NCBI GenBank assembly: GCA_020724325.1
Contig: DYHC01000098.1
Coordinates: 1 to 7,337, forward strand
Source: Melioribacter roseus
Lineage (GTDB): Bacteria > Bacteroidota > Ignavibacteria > Ignavibacteriales > Melioribacteraceae
Direction of reading: 5' to 3'
DNA length: 7,337 bases
Shown: positions 1 to 6,341 of the stretch, one piece after another
How positions within the stretch are numbered: position 1 is the stretch's first letter
Layout: each line of letters starts with the position of its first letter
Notes under the pieces: model-generated
Told to the model about the DNA's origin: nothing
What the model saw: the letters and a program-made list of their open reading frames with translations, nothing else
Databases searched by the model: none
Translations under genes and position numbers: made by a program

Positions 1-2372
1 AGTTTGAATTCTATAAGAGTTCCGTCGATACTAATAAAACATCTCTTATTAGCGTCTGGGAACACCTAAGCTTGGCAGAACTCTATGCCGGCAAACTCTT
101 TGAGGAGAAAGATACATTTGCAGTAATTGCCCTTCCTCTTCATAAGATTGAAATCCAGAGTAAAGTTCAAAAACTTCAAGCAGCATTATTCAACTACCGT
201 GGTGAAACCAGTCAATTATTTAAGAGGAATCTAAAAACCAGCCCGGAAGCAGAATTATTGTTTAACAATATTGTAACCATCTCTGAAGAAATTGAACTGG
301 ATCTGCGTACAATATTAGATTCTGAAATAAAAGTTTTCAGAATTTCTCTTTTCGGATTAATCATTTTCTGCGTTCTATTTCCGTTCGTTTCCGCATTTAT
401 TTTTTACAGGTACGAAAAACAACGCACTTCGTTCATTAAACAAATTGAAAACGCTACACTAACGCTTGAAAAAGGTCTCCATAAAAAAACACGTGTAGAA
501 GAAGCATTACAGGAAACCCAAAGACAGCTTACAACACTTATTCAAAATTTGCCGGGAATGGTTTATAGATGTAAACCCGATTCTGATTGGACAATGGAAT
601 TTGTAAGCGAAAAATCGTATCAACTAACCGGCTACCGCCCCAATGAACTTATAAACAATAATGTTGTTTCTTACAACAGTCTAATTCACCCTAAGGATAA
701 ACTTAAAATTTGGAATCAAATTCAAAAATCTGTTGAGGAGCGGAAGACTTTTCAGCTTGTTTATAGAATTAAAACTTCATCTGGATACGAAAAGTGGGTG
801 TGGGAAGAAGGAGTAGGAATTTTTTCAGAAACCGATGATGAGCTTATTGCCCTGGAAGGATTTATTACAGATATAACAGAACAAAAAATTAGCGAAGACC
901 AGTTACAGCTTCAGAGTAATGCGCTTGAAGCCGCTGCTAATGGAATTGTTATAACAGATAAGAATACGAATTTAATCTGGGCAAACAGTGCTTTCTGGAA
1001 TATTACCGGCTATTCAAAAAGTGATTTTGCAGAGAATAAAACAAATGTATTTAAATCCGATTTTCACGACATCTCCTTCTTCGAAAATCTATGGGATACA
1101 ATTAAGAGCGGAGAAATATGGCGCGGAGAAATGATCAATAAAAAGAAAGACGGCTCAACGTATTTCCAGGAAATGACAATAACTCCAATACGAAATTCAG
1201 AGAAACAGATAATTTATTTTGTCGCAATTATTCAGGATATAACCGAGCGAAAAAAATCCGAAGATGCGCTGCGCGAAAGTGAATTCCGATTCCGTGGTTT
1301 ATACGAAAACGCAACCGTTGGCATCTACCGCACCTCGCTTTCGGGTAAAATATTAATGGCAAATCCAACTCTCTTAAGAATTCTTGGCTACGATACACTC
1401 GATGAATTATCTAATCTTCAGGCAAAGGATGCTTACGTCGAAGCCAATACTAGAGAAGTATTTGCAAGGGAATTAAATTTGAAAAACAAAGTTTTCGGAT
1501 TTGAATCCAGATGGAAGAAGAAAGACGGAACAATTATTTATGTAAGGGAAAGCGCGCGGCTTGTTAAAGACGATGATGAGAGACCGATATTCTACGAAGG
1601 AACTGTAGAAGATATTACCGATAAAAAAATTGCTGAAGAGCAGTTAATAAGCGCTAAAGAACGTGCCGAACAATCCGACCAGCTTAAATCCGAATTCCTT
1701 GCTCAAATGTCTCACGAAATTAGAACTCCTCTCAATGTTATATTAAGTTTTACAGGTATGATGAAAGATGAATTACATGATAAAGTTGATGAAGAATTAA
1801 AGAAGGGATTTGATGTTATTGACGAAGAAGGTAAACGGATTATGAGAACTATCGAACTCATAATAAATATGTCAGAACTGCAAACCGGCAATTATAATTT
1901 TAAAGCGAGGGAAATCGACCTTAATAAAAATATTCTAAGCAAACATTTTCAGAATTACCAGCCGATTGCAAGTCAAAAGAAAGTTGCATTGAATCTAATT
2001 AAAAGCGTTGATAATACAACTGTTTATGCGGACGAGTATTCTGTCAACCAGATTTTTTATCATCTTATTGATAATGCAATTAAATTTACAAATACGGGCA
2101 AAGTAGAAATCGACTTAAACATGGACCCCCGCAATAATATTTACGTTGATGTTATTGATACTGGAATCGGAATATCTGAAGAATATATGAAGCTCCTCTT
2201 TACTCCGTTTACAAAGGAAGAGAAGGGCTATACAAGAAATTATGAAGGAAATGGTTTAGGATTAGCTCTAGTAAAAAAATATTGCGACCTGAATAATGCC
2301 GAAATAAAAGTTACAAGCCAGAAAGGCAAAGGGTCCATATTTAGAGTAACCTTCCTTAAGAAACCGGGTTGA
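1..2372 (+). CDS. Sensor histidine kinase with three PAS domains (5' end outside window)
   Basis: Membrane-bound two-component sensor kinase; expected to autophosphorylate on histidine and pass the phosphate to a response regulator not present here. The frame is open to the left edge (first whole codon at 3), so the TTG at 72 is internal and at least 789 residues lie in the window. Numbering from codon 3: a helical, probably periplasmic sensor part to about 113, a membrane segment 114-135, a charged coiled-coil-like linker, then PAS domains at about 176-295, 306-417 and 430-542, each ending in a DIT-x-x-K/R type PAC motif. HisKA follows with SHEIRTP (His571). The ATPase domain shows the N box (Asn691 in HLIDNAIKF), DTGIG at 719-723, and GNGLGL at 749-754. 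All catalytic boxes look intact. There is no C-terminal receiver domain, so it is not a hybrid kinase. A first membrane helix presumably lies upstream of the window. The ligand is unknown; the PAS domains show no clear haem or flavin signature by eye. Confidence 0.95.
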   Translation, partial: FEFYKSSVDTNKTSLISVWEHLSLAELYAGKLFEEKDTFAVIALPLHKIEIQSKVQKLQAALFNYRGETSQLFKRNLKTSPEAELLFNNIVTISEEIELDLRTILDSEIKVFRISLFGLIIFCVLFPFVSAFIFYRYEKQRTSFIKQIENATLTLEKGLHKKTRVEEALQETQRQLTTLIQNLPGMVYRCKPDSDWTMEFVSEKSYQLTGYRPNELINNNVVSYNSLIHPKDKLKIWNQIQKSVEERKTFQLVYRIKTSSGYEKWVWEEGVGIFSETDDELIALEGFITDITEQKISEDQLQLQSNALEAAANGIVITDKNTNLIWANSAFWNITGYSKSDFAENKTNVFKSDFHDISFFENLWDTIKSGEIWRGEMINKKKDGSTYFQEMTITPIRNSEKQIIYFVAIIQDITERKKSEDALRESEFRFRGLYENATVGIYRTSLSGKILMANPTLLRILGYDTLDELSNLQAKDAYVEANTREVFARELNLKNKVFGFESRWKKKDGTIIYVRESARLVKDDDERPIFYEGTVEDITDKKIAEEQLISAKERAEQSDQLKSEFLAQMSHEIRTPLNVILSFTGMMKDELHDKVDEELKKGFDVIDEEGKRIMRTIELIINMSELQTGNYNFKAREIDLNKNILSKHFQNYQPIASQKKVALNLIKSVDNTTVYADEYSVNQIFYHLIDNAIKFTNTGKVEIDLNMDPRNNIYVDVIDTGIGISEEYMKLLFTPFTKEEKGYTRNYEGNGLGLALVKKYCDLNNAEIKVTSQKGKGSIFRVTFLKKPG

Positions 2373-2373
2373 G

Positions 2374-2940
2374 ATGAATAACTTAAGAGTTTTGCCGCTT
2401 ACCATTAAACGCTGGAGAGATTTTGAAAATTTATTTGGTACAAGAGGAGCTTGCGGCGGATGCTGGTGTATGTGGTGGCGTATTAAAAGAACTCTGTTCC
2501 AAAAGAATAAAGGAAGCGGTAATAAAAAATTGATGAAGAAAATTGTTTCGGATGGAATTATACCAGGACTACTTGTTTATCGCGATTCAGAAACTATCGG
2601 CTGGGTTTCTGTTGCGCCTCGTAACCACTTCCCGGTACTTAATAACTCAAAAATACTAAAAAAGATTGACGATGAAAAAGTCTGGTCCATCGTATGCTTT
2701 TTTATCGATAAACGGTTCCGCGGAAAAGGATATTCTCTGGAAATTCTAAAATCCGTTATAAAATATGCAAAGAAGAAAAAGGTAAAAATACTTGAAGGAT
2801 ATCCTGTAGAACCTAAGAAAGAAAAAATCCCTTCTGTATTTGCATGGACCGGCTTTGCTTCGGCATTCAAAAAAGCCGGATTCTTTGAATGCGAAAGACG
2901 TTCTGCAACAAGACCTTTTATGAGATACTTAATTAAATAA
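2374..2940 (+). CDS. GNAT-family N-acetyltransferase with CGGCWC motif
   Basis: Predicted cytoplasmic acetyl-CoA-dependent N-acetyltransferase of 188 residues. The acetyl-CoA pyrophosphate-binding motif A is visible as RFRGKG (114-119), after the beta strand VWSIVCFFI (103-111). The N-terminal part carries the cysteine-rich signature GACGGCWCMWW (25-35; Cys27, Cys30, Cys32). Together with IGWVSVAPR (75-83), EGYP (141-144) and a C-terminal RRSATRPFMRY (175-185), this marks a GNAT subfamily I recognise from many bacteria; its substrate is not known to me. The ATG follows the kinase TGA after one base, which suggests translational coupling; no Shine-Dalgarno sequence is visible. Length is normal for a single-domain GNAT. 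Acetylation of a small molecule or protein is inferred from the fold only. Confidence 0.9.
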   Translation: MNNLRVLPLTIKRWRDFENLFGTRGACGGCWCMWWRIKRTLFQKNKGSGNKKLMKKIVSDGIIPGLLVYRDSETIGWVSVAPRNHFPVLNNSKILKKIDDEKVWSIVCFFIDKRFRGKGYSLEILKSVIKYAKKKKVKILEGYPVEPKKEKIPSVFAWTGFASAFKKAGFFECERRSATRPFMRYLIK

Positions 2941-2942
2941 TA

Positions 2943-3473
2943 ATGGAATACAATATGAAACTGTTCAACCTATTATGCGCTCTACTTATAATTTCTGCGT
3001 CATTAATTAACGCACAGGAAGATGCGGCTTCTTCTACTTTATTAAATAAGGGCAATAAAGTTCCTCTGTTTAATGTTCAGTCGATTTCCGGTCAATGGCT
3101 TTCATCTGCTCAGTTAAAGGGAAAAGTGACTCTAATAAATTTCTGGGCTACGTGGTGCCCGCCGTGCCGCGCGGAGTTTCCGTTGTTACAAAAAAATATT
3201 TTTGATGTAATCAAAGACAAAAATTTTTCAATACTCGCAATTTCCCGCGGAGAGGAAACCGATACTGTTAAGAAATTTATTGAGAGAAATAAATATACTT
3301 TTCCGGTATATGTAGATAAAGAAGCAAAAGTTTACAACCTGTTTGCCAGCAAATACATCCCAAGAAATTTTGTAATTGGAAAAGATGGAATTATAAAGTG
3401 GGCATCAACGGGTTTTGTTAAGGAAGAGTTTTACGAGATGATTGAGGTAATTAAAGAAGAGTTGAATAAATAA
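2943..3473 (+). CDS. Exported TlpA/ResA-like thioredoxin-fold protein
   Basis: Predicted periplasmic thiol-disulfide oxidoreductase of 176 residues. A signal peptide (hydrophobic core about residues 9-20) ends at LINA-QE, suggesting signal peptidase I cleavage after Ala24; the early Cys12 does not sit in a lipobox. The redox-active site is WCPPC (71-75) in the context NFWATWCPPCRAEFP, as in the TlpA/ResA/AhpC-TSA-like group, and the cis-proline loop is at YIPRNF (Pro140). Family members keep cysteines of exported proteins or cytochrome c apoproteins reduced, or act in cell-envelope thiol homeostasis; which applies here is not shown. The listed start is the first ATG, 2 nt after the GNAT stop. 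The ATG at 2955 (fifth codon) gives a more typical signal peptide beginning MKLFNLL and is at least as likely. No strong terminator is seen in the 43 nt before the convergent gene, only a weak five-pair stem (cggtt/agccg). Confidence 0.92.
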   Translation: MEYNMKLFNLLCALLIISASLINAQEDAASSTLLNKGNKVPLFNVQSISGQWLSSAQLKGKVTLINFWATWCPPCRAEFPLLQKNIFDVIKDKNFSILAISRGEETDTVKKFIERNKYTFPVYVDKEAKVYNLFASKYIPRNFVIGKDGIIKWASTGFVKEEFYEMIEVIKEELNK

Positions 3474-3516
3474 ATTTTACCTTTGCGGTTCTATATTATA
3501 TTTCTTAGACGAGCCG

Positions 3517-4665
3517 TTATTTATTTTCAATGTAATAAAACAACTCTCTTGACGGCTGTTTAATATAACCTTTGTCGTAAAGTATATTTGCCGTCTCAGC
3601 TATAATAAATTTGTATAACCAAAATAACCATTCTCTAAAATTTACTTCATCCTTATAACCAGAAGACAAATACTGCTTTACAAAAGCCGGTCGATTTTTG
3701 TCAAGGTAATTGATCAATTCATCGGTAATTAATCCGGCAATTTGAAGTATCAACTCGTTATCGCGTTTCGAAATTACGGGTAAAAGTAACTCGTTGTTTT
3801 TTAGCAAGCCGTATTTATTTAATGGAAATGTTAGATCTGGATTAGCAGCATTAATTTCACCGCCCATAAATTTTATTAGATCGTCAACAATTCTTTTTTT
3901 AAAAGTAGAATCTAGAGCACTTTCACTCATACGAAAATCGCTTATCAGTTCTTCGCGTGTTATATCAAAGAAATTTTTCCGGCGGCTTATTCTTCCAAAT
4001 CCGAACAAATAATAGTCATTATAATCTGTGAATTTGTTCTCTATCCAAATCTTCTTTTCTTGCACTAACGTTGTATCGCTAATTTTGATCATCAAATAAT
4101 AGTTATTATTACCCCGCTGCGTGATATCGGATCGTAAAAATTTCTGAACGACATTTTCACTTTGCCATTTATCGAGCATTACATTATAAAGAATAAAGAG
4201 CGATAACTCATCAAAGGAAATATTAAAAAAAGAATTTATCTGCAGGTACTTTTCTTTTACAATCTGGTGTTTTCCAATTACAATCTCCGCTAAATCATTG
4301 GCAAATGGACTTACGTACCTGTTAAACTCTTCTTCTTCTTTCGAAGTTACTACCATACAAGCCGGGACAAATTGTTTTCCATCAGAACTTTTAATCAATC
4401 CATTCATAAAGAGGTGATTAATAAGATTGTTGTAAATATCTTCGGTTAAATTGAGATGAGAAATAATTTTTTCTTTTTTTACCTTGTTATGAAGCAGAAT
4501 AAGAATATCAGTAAATTTTTTCTGATCAAGAATTTTAGCGATTTCTATTTTATCTAGATACACATTAACGGATAATTTACCTTCGAGCATTTCAGAAACA
4601 CTATCCTTAGTGGAACAGGAGCCGATAATCAAAAGAGATGTTATTGCTGCAAATATTTTTTTCAT
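3517..4665 (-). CDS. Putative lipoprotein of unknown function, internally duplicated
   Basis: I do not recognise the family. The N-terminus is a textbook lipoprotein signal: MKK, a hydrophobic stretch and IGSC with Cys17 as the predicted lipidated residue; mature +2 is Ser. No membrane segment follows in the 382 residues. Residues about 51-100 look like a small winged-helix unit: helix, turn, helix, then NGLIKSSDGKQFV resembling a wing. A second stretch resembles the first: GLIK (89-92) through about 168, and GLLK (286-289) through about 360, share GL[IL]K, a following Pro and SK-acidic run, a long amphipathic helix, and an aromatic helix (FDELSLFILY at 151-160; FREWLFWLYK at 343-352). The middle (180-280) is polar and rich in Tyr and Asn. 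The gene starts 24 nt after the methyltransferase stop and is probably its operon partner. It could act in the envelope or in surface binding, but no function can be assigned. Confidence 0.8.
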   Translation of the reverse strand: MKKIFAAITSLLIIGSCSTKDSVSEMLEGKLSVNVYLDKIEIAKILDQKKFTDILILLHNKVKKEKIISHLNLTEDIYNNLINHLFMNGLIKSSDGKQFVPACMVVTSKEEEEFNRYVSPFANDLAEIVIGKHQIVKEKYLQINSFFNISFDELSLFILYNVMLDKWQSENVVQKFLRSDITQRGNNNYYLMIKISDTTLVQEKKIWIENKFTDYNDYYLFGFGRISRRKNFFDITREELISDFRMSESALDSTFKKRIVDDLIKFMGGEINAANPDLTFPLNKYGLLKNNELLLPVISKRDNELILQIAGLITDELINYLDKNRPAFVKQYLSSGYKDEVNFREWLFWLYKFIIAETANILYDKGYIKQPSRELFYYIENK

Positions 4666-4689
4666 AAAAGAAAATCTAAAAAGTAATTT

Positions 4690-5679
4690 CTAATTTTTTA
4701 TTCCAATTAGTAAATTCGAACCAAAACTTGTTTCTTTCTTTATTACTTTTTCAATACCGGAATTTTTGAACCACTCCGCCATTTCATTTTCAGTATAAGT
4801 ATCTCCGCATTCAGTACCCACCAGCATGTTTAGGGAAAAGAGAGCGCCTCCGGGCGGATCTGTTCTATCATCGTTCATTAAAAAGTCGCGAATAATAATC
4901 TGACCGCCGCTGCTAAGGGATTCTGCACACTTCCCTATCAACATATTATTCTGTTCATAACTATTTATATGAACTATTGCAGAAAGAAGTATAAGATCGT
5001 AACCGCTTCCGAAGGAATCTGTAAGATAATTCCCTTTAATAAAATCAACCCTGTCAACTAAATTGTATTGCAAAGAATACTTTTGAGTTATTGGAATTAT
5101 TTCTGGAAGATCAAAAATTACTCCTCTCATTTTTTCACTGGTAAGAAGAAATTCATAAGTAAACGCACCGGATCCACCGCCAATATCGAGCATCTTAGTA
5201 ACGTTGGATAGATCAAGCATTAGAGAAATAATTTTAGCTTCCTTTCCGGCTCTGTAATGCATTGCCTCAATAAAATTTTCCTGCCAGTTCTCCATAGAAT
5301 CAATCCCATTAAACACTTTTTTCCCTTGCTTTACAGATTCGGTTAAAGTACTCCAAAAATTCCACAAATTATTTGTATGATGAAGGTTTCCCATATAATC
5401 GGGTTTATCTTTAACAAGATACCTCGCAGAAAATTCGTTATTATAAAATTTGCCGTGAATCTTTTTCAAAAACTTTAATGAAACAAGTGCATTCATTAGC
5501 CGGTTTAAAGCCCGTTCATCACAGTTAATAATTTTAGCAATCTCCGATGAATGCATCATTCGTTTATCCAGAACAGTAAAAATTTCCAATTCGACTGCGG
5601 TTAATAAAACTCTGCTCTGCTGAAAAGAATTTGCAAAGTTTCTTATGCTTTCGGGTGTGAATACTTCGTCAGACTGCAT
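4690..5679 (-). CDS. SAM-dependent O-methyltransferase, dimerising class
   Basis: Predicted cytoplasmic small-molecule O-methyltransferase of 329 residues, the usual length for the acetylserotonin O-methyltransferase/CrtF-like class. Residues about 10-90 form the N-terminal winged-helix dimerisation domain. The Rossmann domain follows: SAM-binding motif I is MLDIGGGSG (163-171), an acidic residue follows the second strand in VIFDLPE (187-193), and the strand before the catalytic region reads YDLILLSAIVH (227-237). His237 occupies the place of the catalytic His in the HDW motif of related enzymes, but the next residues are Ile-Asn rather than Asp-Trp. The motif GGQIIIRDF (258-266) and the FSLNMLVGTECGDTYTENEM segment (281-300) are typical. 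The substrate is not evident: no carotenoid, polyketide or quinone genes lie nearby. A candidate promoter sits just upstream, and a lipoprotein gene follows after 24 nt. Confidence 0.92.
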   Translation of the reverse strand: MQSDEVFTPESIRNFANSFQQSRVLLTAVELEIFTVLDKRMMHSSEIAKIINCDERALNRLMNALVSLKFLKKIHGKFYNNEFSARYLVKDKPDYMGNLHHTNNLWNFWSTLTESVKQGKKVFNGIDSMENWQENFIEAMHYRAGKEAKIISLMLDLSNVTKMLDIGGGSGAFTYEFLLTSEKMRGVIFDLPEIIPITQKYSLQYNLVDRVDFIKGNYLTDSFGSGYDLILLSAIVHINSYEQNNMLIGKCAESLSSGGQIIIRDFLMNDDRTDPPGGALFSLNMLVGTECGDTYTENEMAEWFKNSGIEKVIKKETSFGSNLLIGIKN

Positions 5680-5703
5680 ATCAATTCCGTTATTTTACCT
5701 TAG

Positions 5704-5736
5704 CAAAAATAATATTTGATAAGTGTTAATGCAGAA
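5704..5736 (-). promoter_or_regulatory. Candidate promoter of the O-methyltransferase gene
   Basis: On the minus strand TATTTTTG (5711 to 5704) fits the Bacteroidota -7 consensus TAnnTTTG exactly. Upstream, TTCTG near 5736-5732 is a weak match to the TTTG -33 box at about the right spacing. Transcription would begin near 5697, leaving a leader of under 20 nt to the ATG at 5679. The -33 box is poor and the region is AT-rich, so a chance match is possible. Confidence 0.4.
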
Positions 5737-5759
5737 CTAAAAAATCCTTTTAAAAGAAA

Positions 5760-6080
5760 TTATAGTTTACCTTGTTTGTACATTTTCTGGGTCTTTAATC
5801 GAAGTAGTTGTCTTTCAATTATAAGGTCGGCAAATTTTTCTGCTATTGTAATTTTATCTTTGGAATGCAAAACTTCTTGAACCTTCGATTCGCTTACATC
5901 AATACGGTAAAGACTATTAAGGAAGCGTTCAAAATCGCGGGACATCAATTCTTTAATACGGTTAATTAAAAACTCTCTTATTACAGAAAGATCGGTTGCT
6001 GCCGGCAGATTCGATCCTTCAATAGAAAAATCCCTGGATAATTTGGCAACAAGTGCAGAAAATAATTCTTTGTCTTCCAT
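5760..6080 (-). CDS. Small conserved-looking protein of unknown function
   Basis: 106 residues from the ATG at 6080. The frame stays open upstream to a TTG at 6104, but the ATG is preferred: the TTG lies within the inverted repeat and inside the -7 box of the likely promoter, so it would not be transcribed. The protein is predicted almost wholly helical and soluble, without signal peptide or membrane segment. In this numbering, residues about 33-62 hold the most distinctive part, INRIKELMSRDFERFLNSLYRIDVSESKV, ending in a turn YRIDVSE; the C-terminal half (LIIERQLLRLKTQKM) is basic. From memory, similar small proteins with an LYRIDV-type motif occur in Bacteroidota as hypothetical proteins; no function is known to me. 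The gene precedes the methyltransferase by 80 nt and may be read with it. No Shine-Dalgarno sequence is visible. Confidence 0.75.
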   Translation of the reverse strand: MEDKELFSALVAKLSRDFSIEGSNLPAATDLSVIREFLINRIKELMSRDFERFLNSLYRIDVSESKVQEVLHSKDKITIAEKFADLIIERQLLRLKTQKMYKQGKL

Positions 6081-6091
6081 AATTAAAAATT

Positions 6092-6107
6092 GAGGAAGTA
6101 TCAAAAG
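6092..6107 (+). repeat. Left arm of 16-bp perfect inverted repeat
   Basis: gaggaagtatcaaaag here is the exact reverse complement of 6319-6334. The spacer is 211 bp. A perfect 16-bp match so close by is very unlikely by chance. If the 120-bp element at 6200-6319 and one TTTT are removed, the repeat extends to 20 bp with one mismatch and the spacer shrinks to about 79 bp. The arm lies 12 bp from the ATG of the small gene and overlaps its -7 box. Confidence 0.85.
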
Positions 6108-6134
6108 TATTTCTTTTACGAAATATCAGACAAA
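6102..6134 (-). promoter_or_regulatory. Candidate Bacteroidota-type promoter for the 5760-6080 gene
   Basis: On the minus strand TACTTTTG (6109 to 6102) is a perfect TAnnTTTG -7 box, and TTTG (6134 to 6131) is a perfect -33 box, separated by 21 nt, within the known range for this phylum. The predicted start of transcription is near 6095, giving a leader of about 15 nt to the ATG at 6080. The last six bases of the -7 box are part of the 16-bp inverted repeat, while its TA lies just inside the spacer between the two repeat arms. Confidence 0.6.
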
Positions 6135-6159
6135 TTGAACAGATTTCAACTGATCTGAT
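6125..6159. promoter_or_regulatory. Imperfect 35-bp palindrome over the -33 box (possible operator)
   Basis: The arms atcaga (6125-6130) and tctgat (6154-6159), and ttgaa (6135-6139) and ttcaa (6145-6149), are all centred on 6142; 12 of 17 base pairs match. The palindrome covers the -33 box of the candidate promoter at 6102-6134, a position suited to a dimeric regulator. It could equally be a structural part of a miniature transposable element or an RNA hairpin. Confidence 0.4.
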
Positions 6160-6199
6160 TACAGCAGCAGACAAGTTTTATTTTTGATTCAATAATTTT

Positions 6200-6319
6200 G
6201 GGCATCTCTAAAAACCTCAAATGCAATCTGCGGAAATCAGTTTTATCCGCCATAGAACGGCGGACAAGTCCGTGTTTATCAGCGTTCTATTTACATAAAA
6301 ATAGTTTTTAAAGATGCCC
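6200..6319. mobile_element. MITE-like element, 120 bp, no coding capacity
   Basis: Terminal inverted repeats gggcatctctaaaaac (6200-6215) and gtttttaaagatgccc (6304-6319) match at 15 of 16 positions. Both ends are flanked by TTTT (6196-6199 and 6320-6323), a possible 4-bp target duplication, although T runs are common here. The interior is richer in G and C than its surroundings and holds several hairpins. No reading frame is present, so movement would need a transposase acting in trans; the parent insertion sequence family is not identified. The element lies entirely between genes and interrupts an older inverted repeat. Confidence 0.65.
6252..6290. repeat. Nested hairpin inside the MITE-like element
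   Basis: An 8-bp perfect outer stem, atagaacg (6252-6259) with cgttctat (6283-6290), encloses a tight hairpin cggac-aa-gtccg (6261-6272). The adjoining gcgga (6230-6234) and tccgc (6246-6250) give another short stem. Such folded cores are common in miniature elements; there is no following T run on either strand that would make it a standard terminator. Confidence 0.55.
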
Positions 6320-6334
6320 TTTTGATACTTCCTC
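6319..6334 (-). repeat. Right arm of 16-bp perfect inverted repeat
   Basis: cttttgatacttcctc is the reverse complement of 6092-6107 and ends 7 bp before the stop codon of the permease gene (6342-6344). Its first base belongs to the terminal repeat of the 120-bp element, so the match there is probably fortuitous and the independent repeat begins at 6320. No target duplication is visible outside the two arms. Confidence 0.85.
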
Positions 6335-6341
6335 TACCTGT

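Noticed and set aside
2577..2870. 97-codon open frame on the minus strand
   Set aside because: It lies wholly antisense to the GNAT gene, whose family motifs are clear; the translation has no recognisable features.
2374..2940. GNAT as an antibiotic-resistance acetyltransferase
   Set aside because: The fold is clear, but the CGGCWC subfamily has no known link to resistance that I can support and nothing nearby suggests it.
3474..3516. Intrinsic terminator between the convergent genes
   Set aside because: Only a five-pair stem with one G-U pair and a long loop is present, without a T run.
3794..4012. 72-codon open frame on the plus strand
   Set aside because: Antisense to the lipoprotein gene; basic, low-information translation with no motif.
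6081..6104. TTG at 6104 as start of the small protein
   Set aside because: It overlaps the -7 box and the inverted repeat arm; the ATG at 6080 sits about 15 nt after the expected transcription start.
6221..6290. CRISPR-like or tandem repeat array in the intergenic region
   Set aside because: There are no regularly spaced direct repeats; the structure is explained by hairpins within one 120-bp element.
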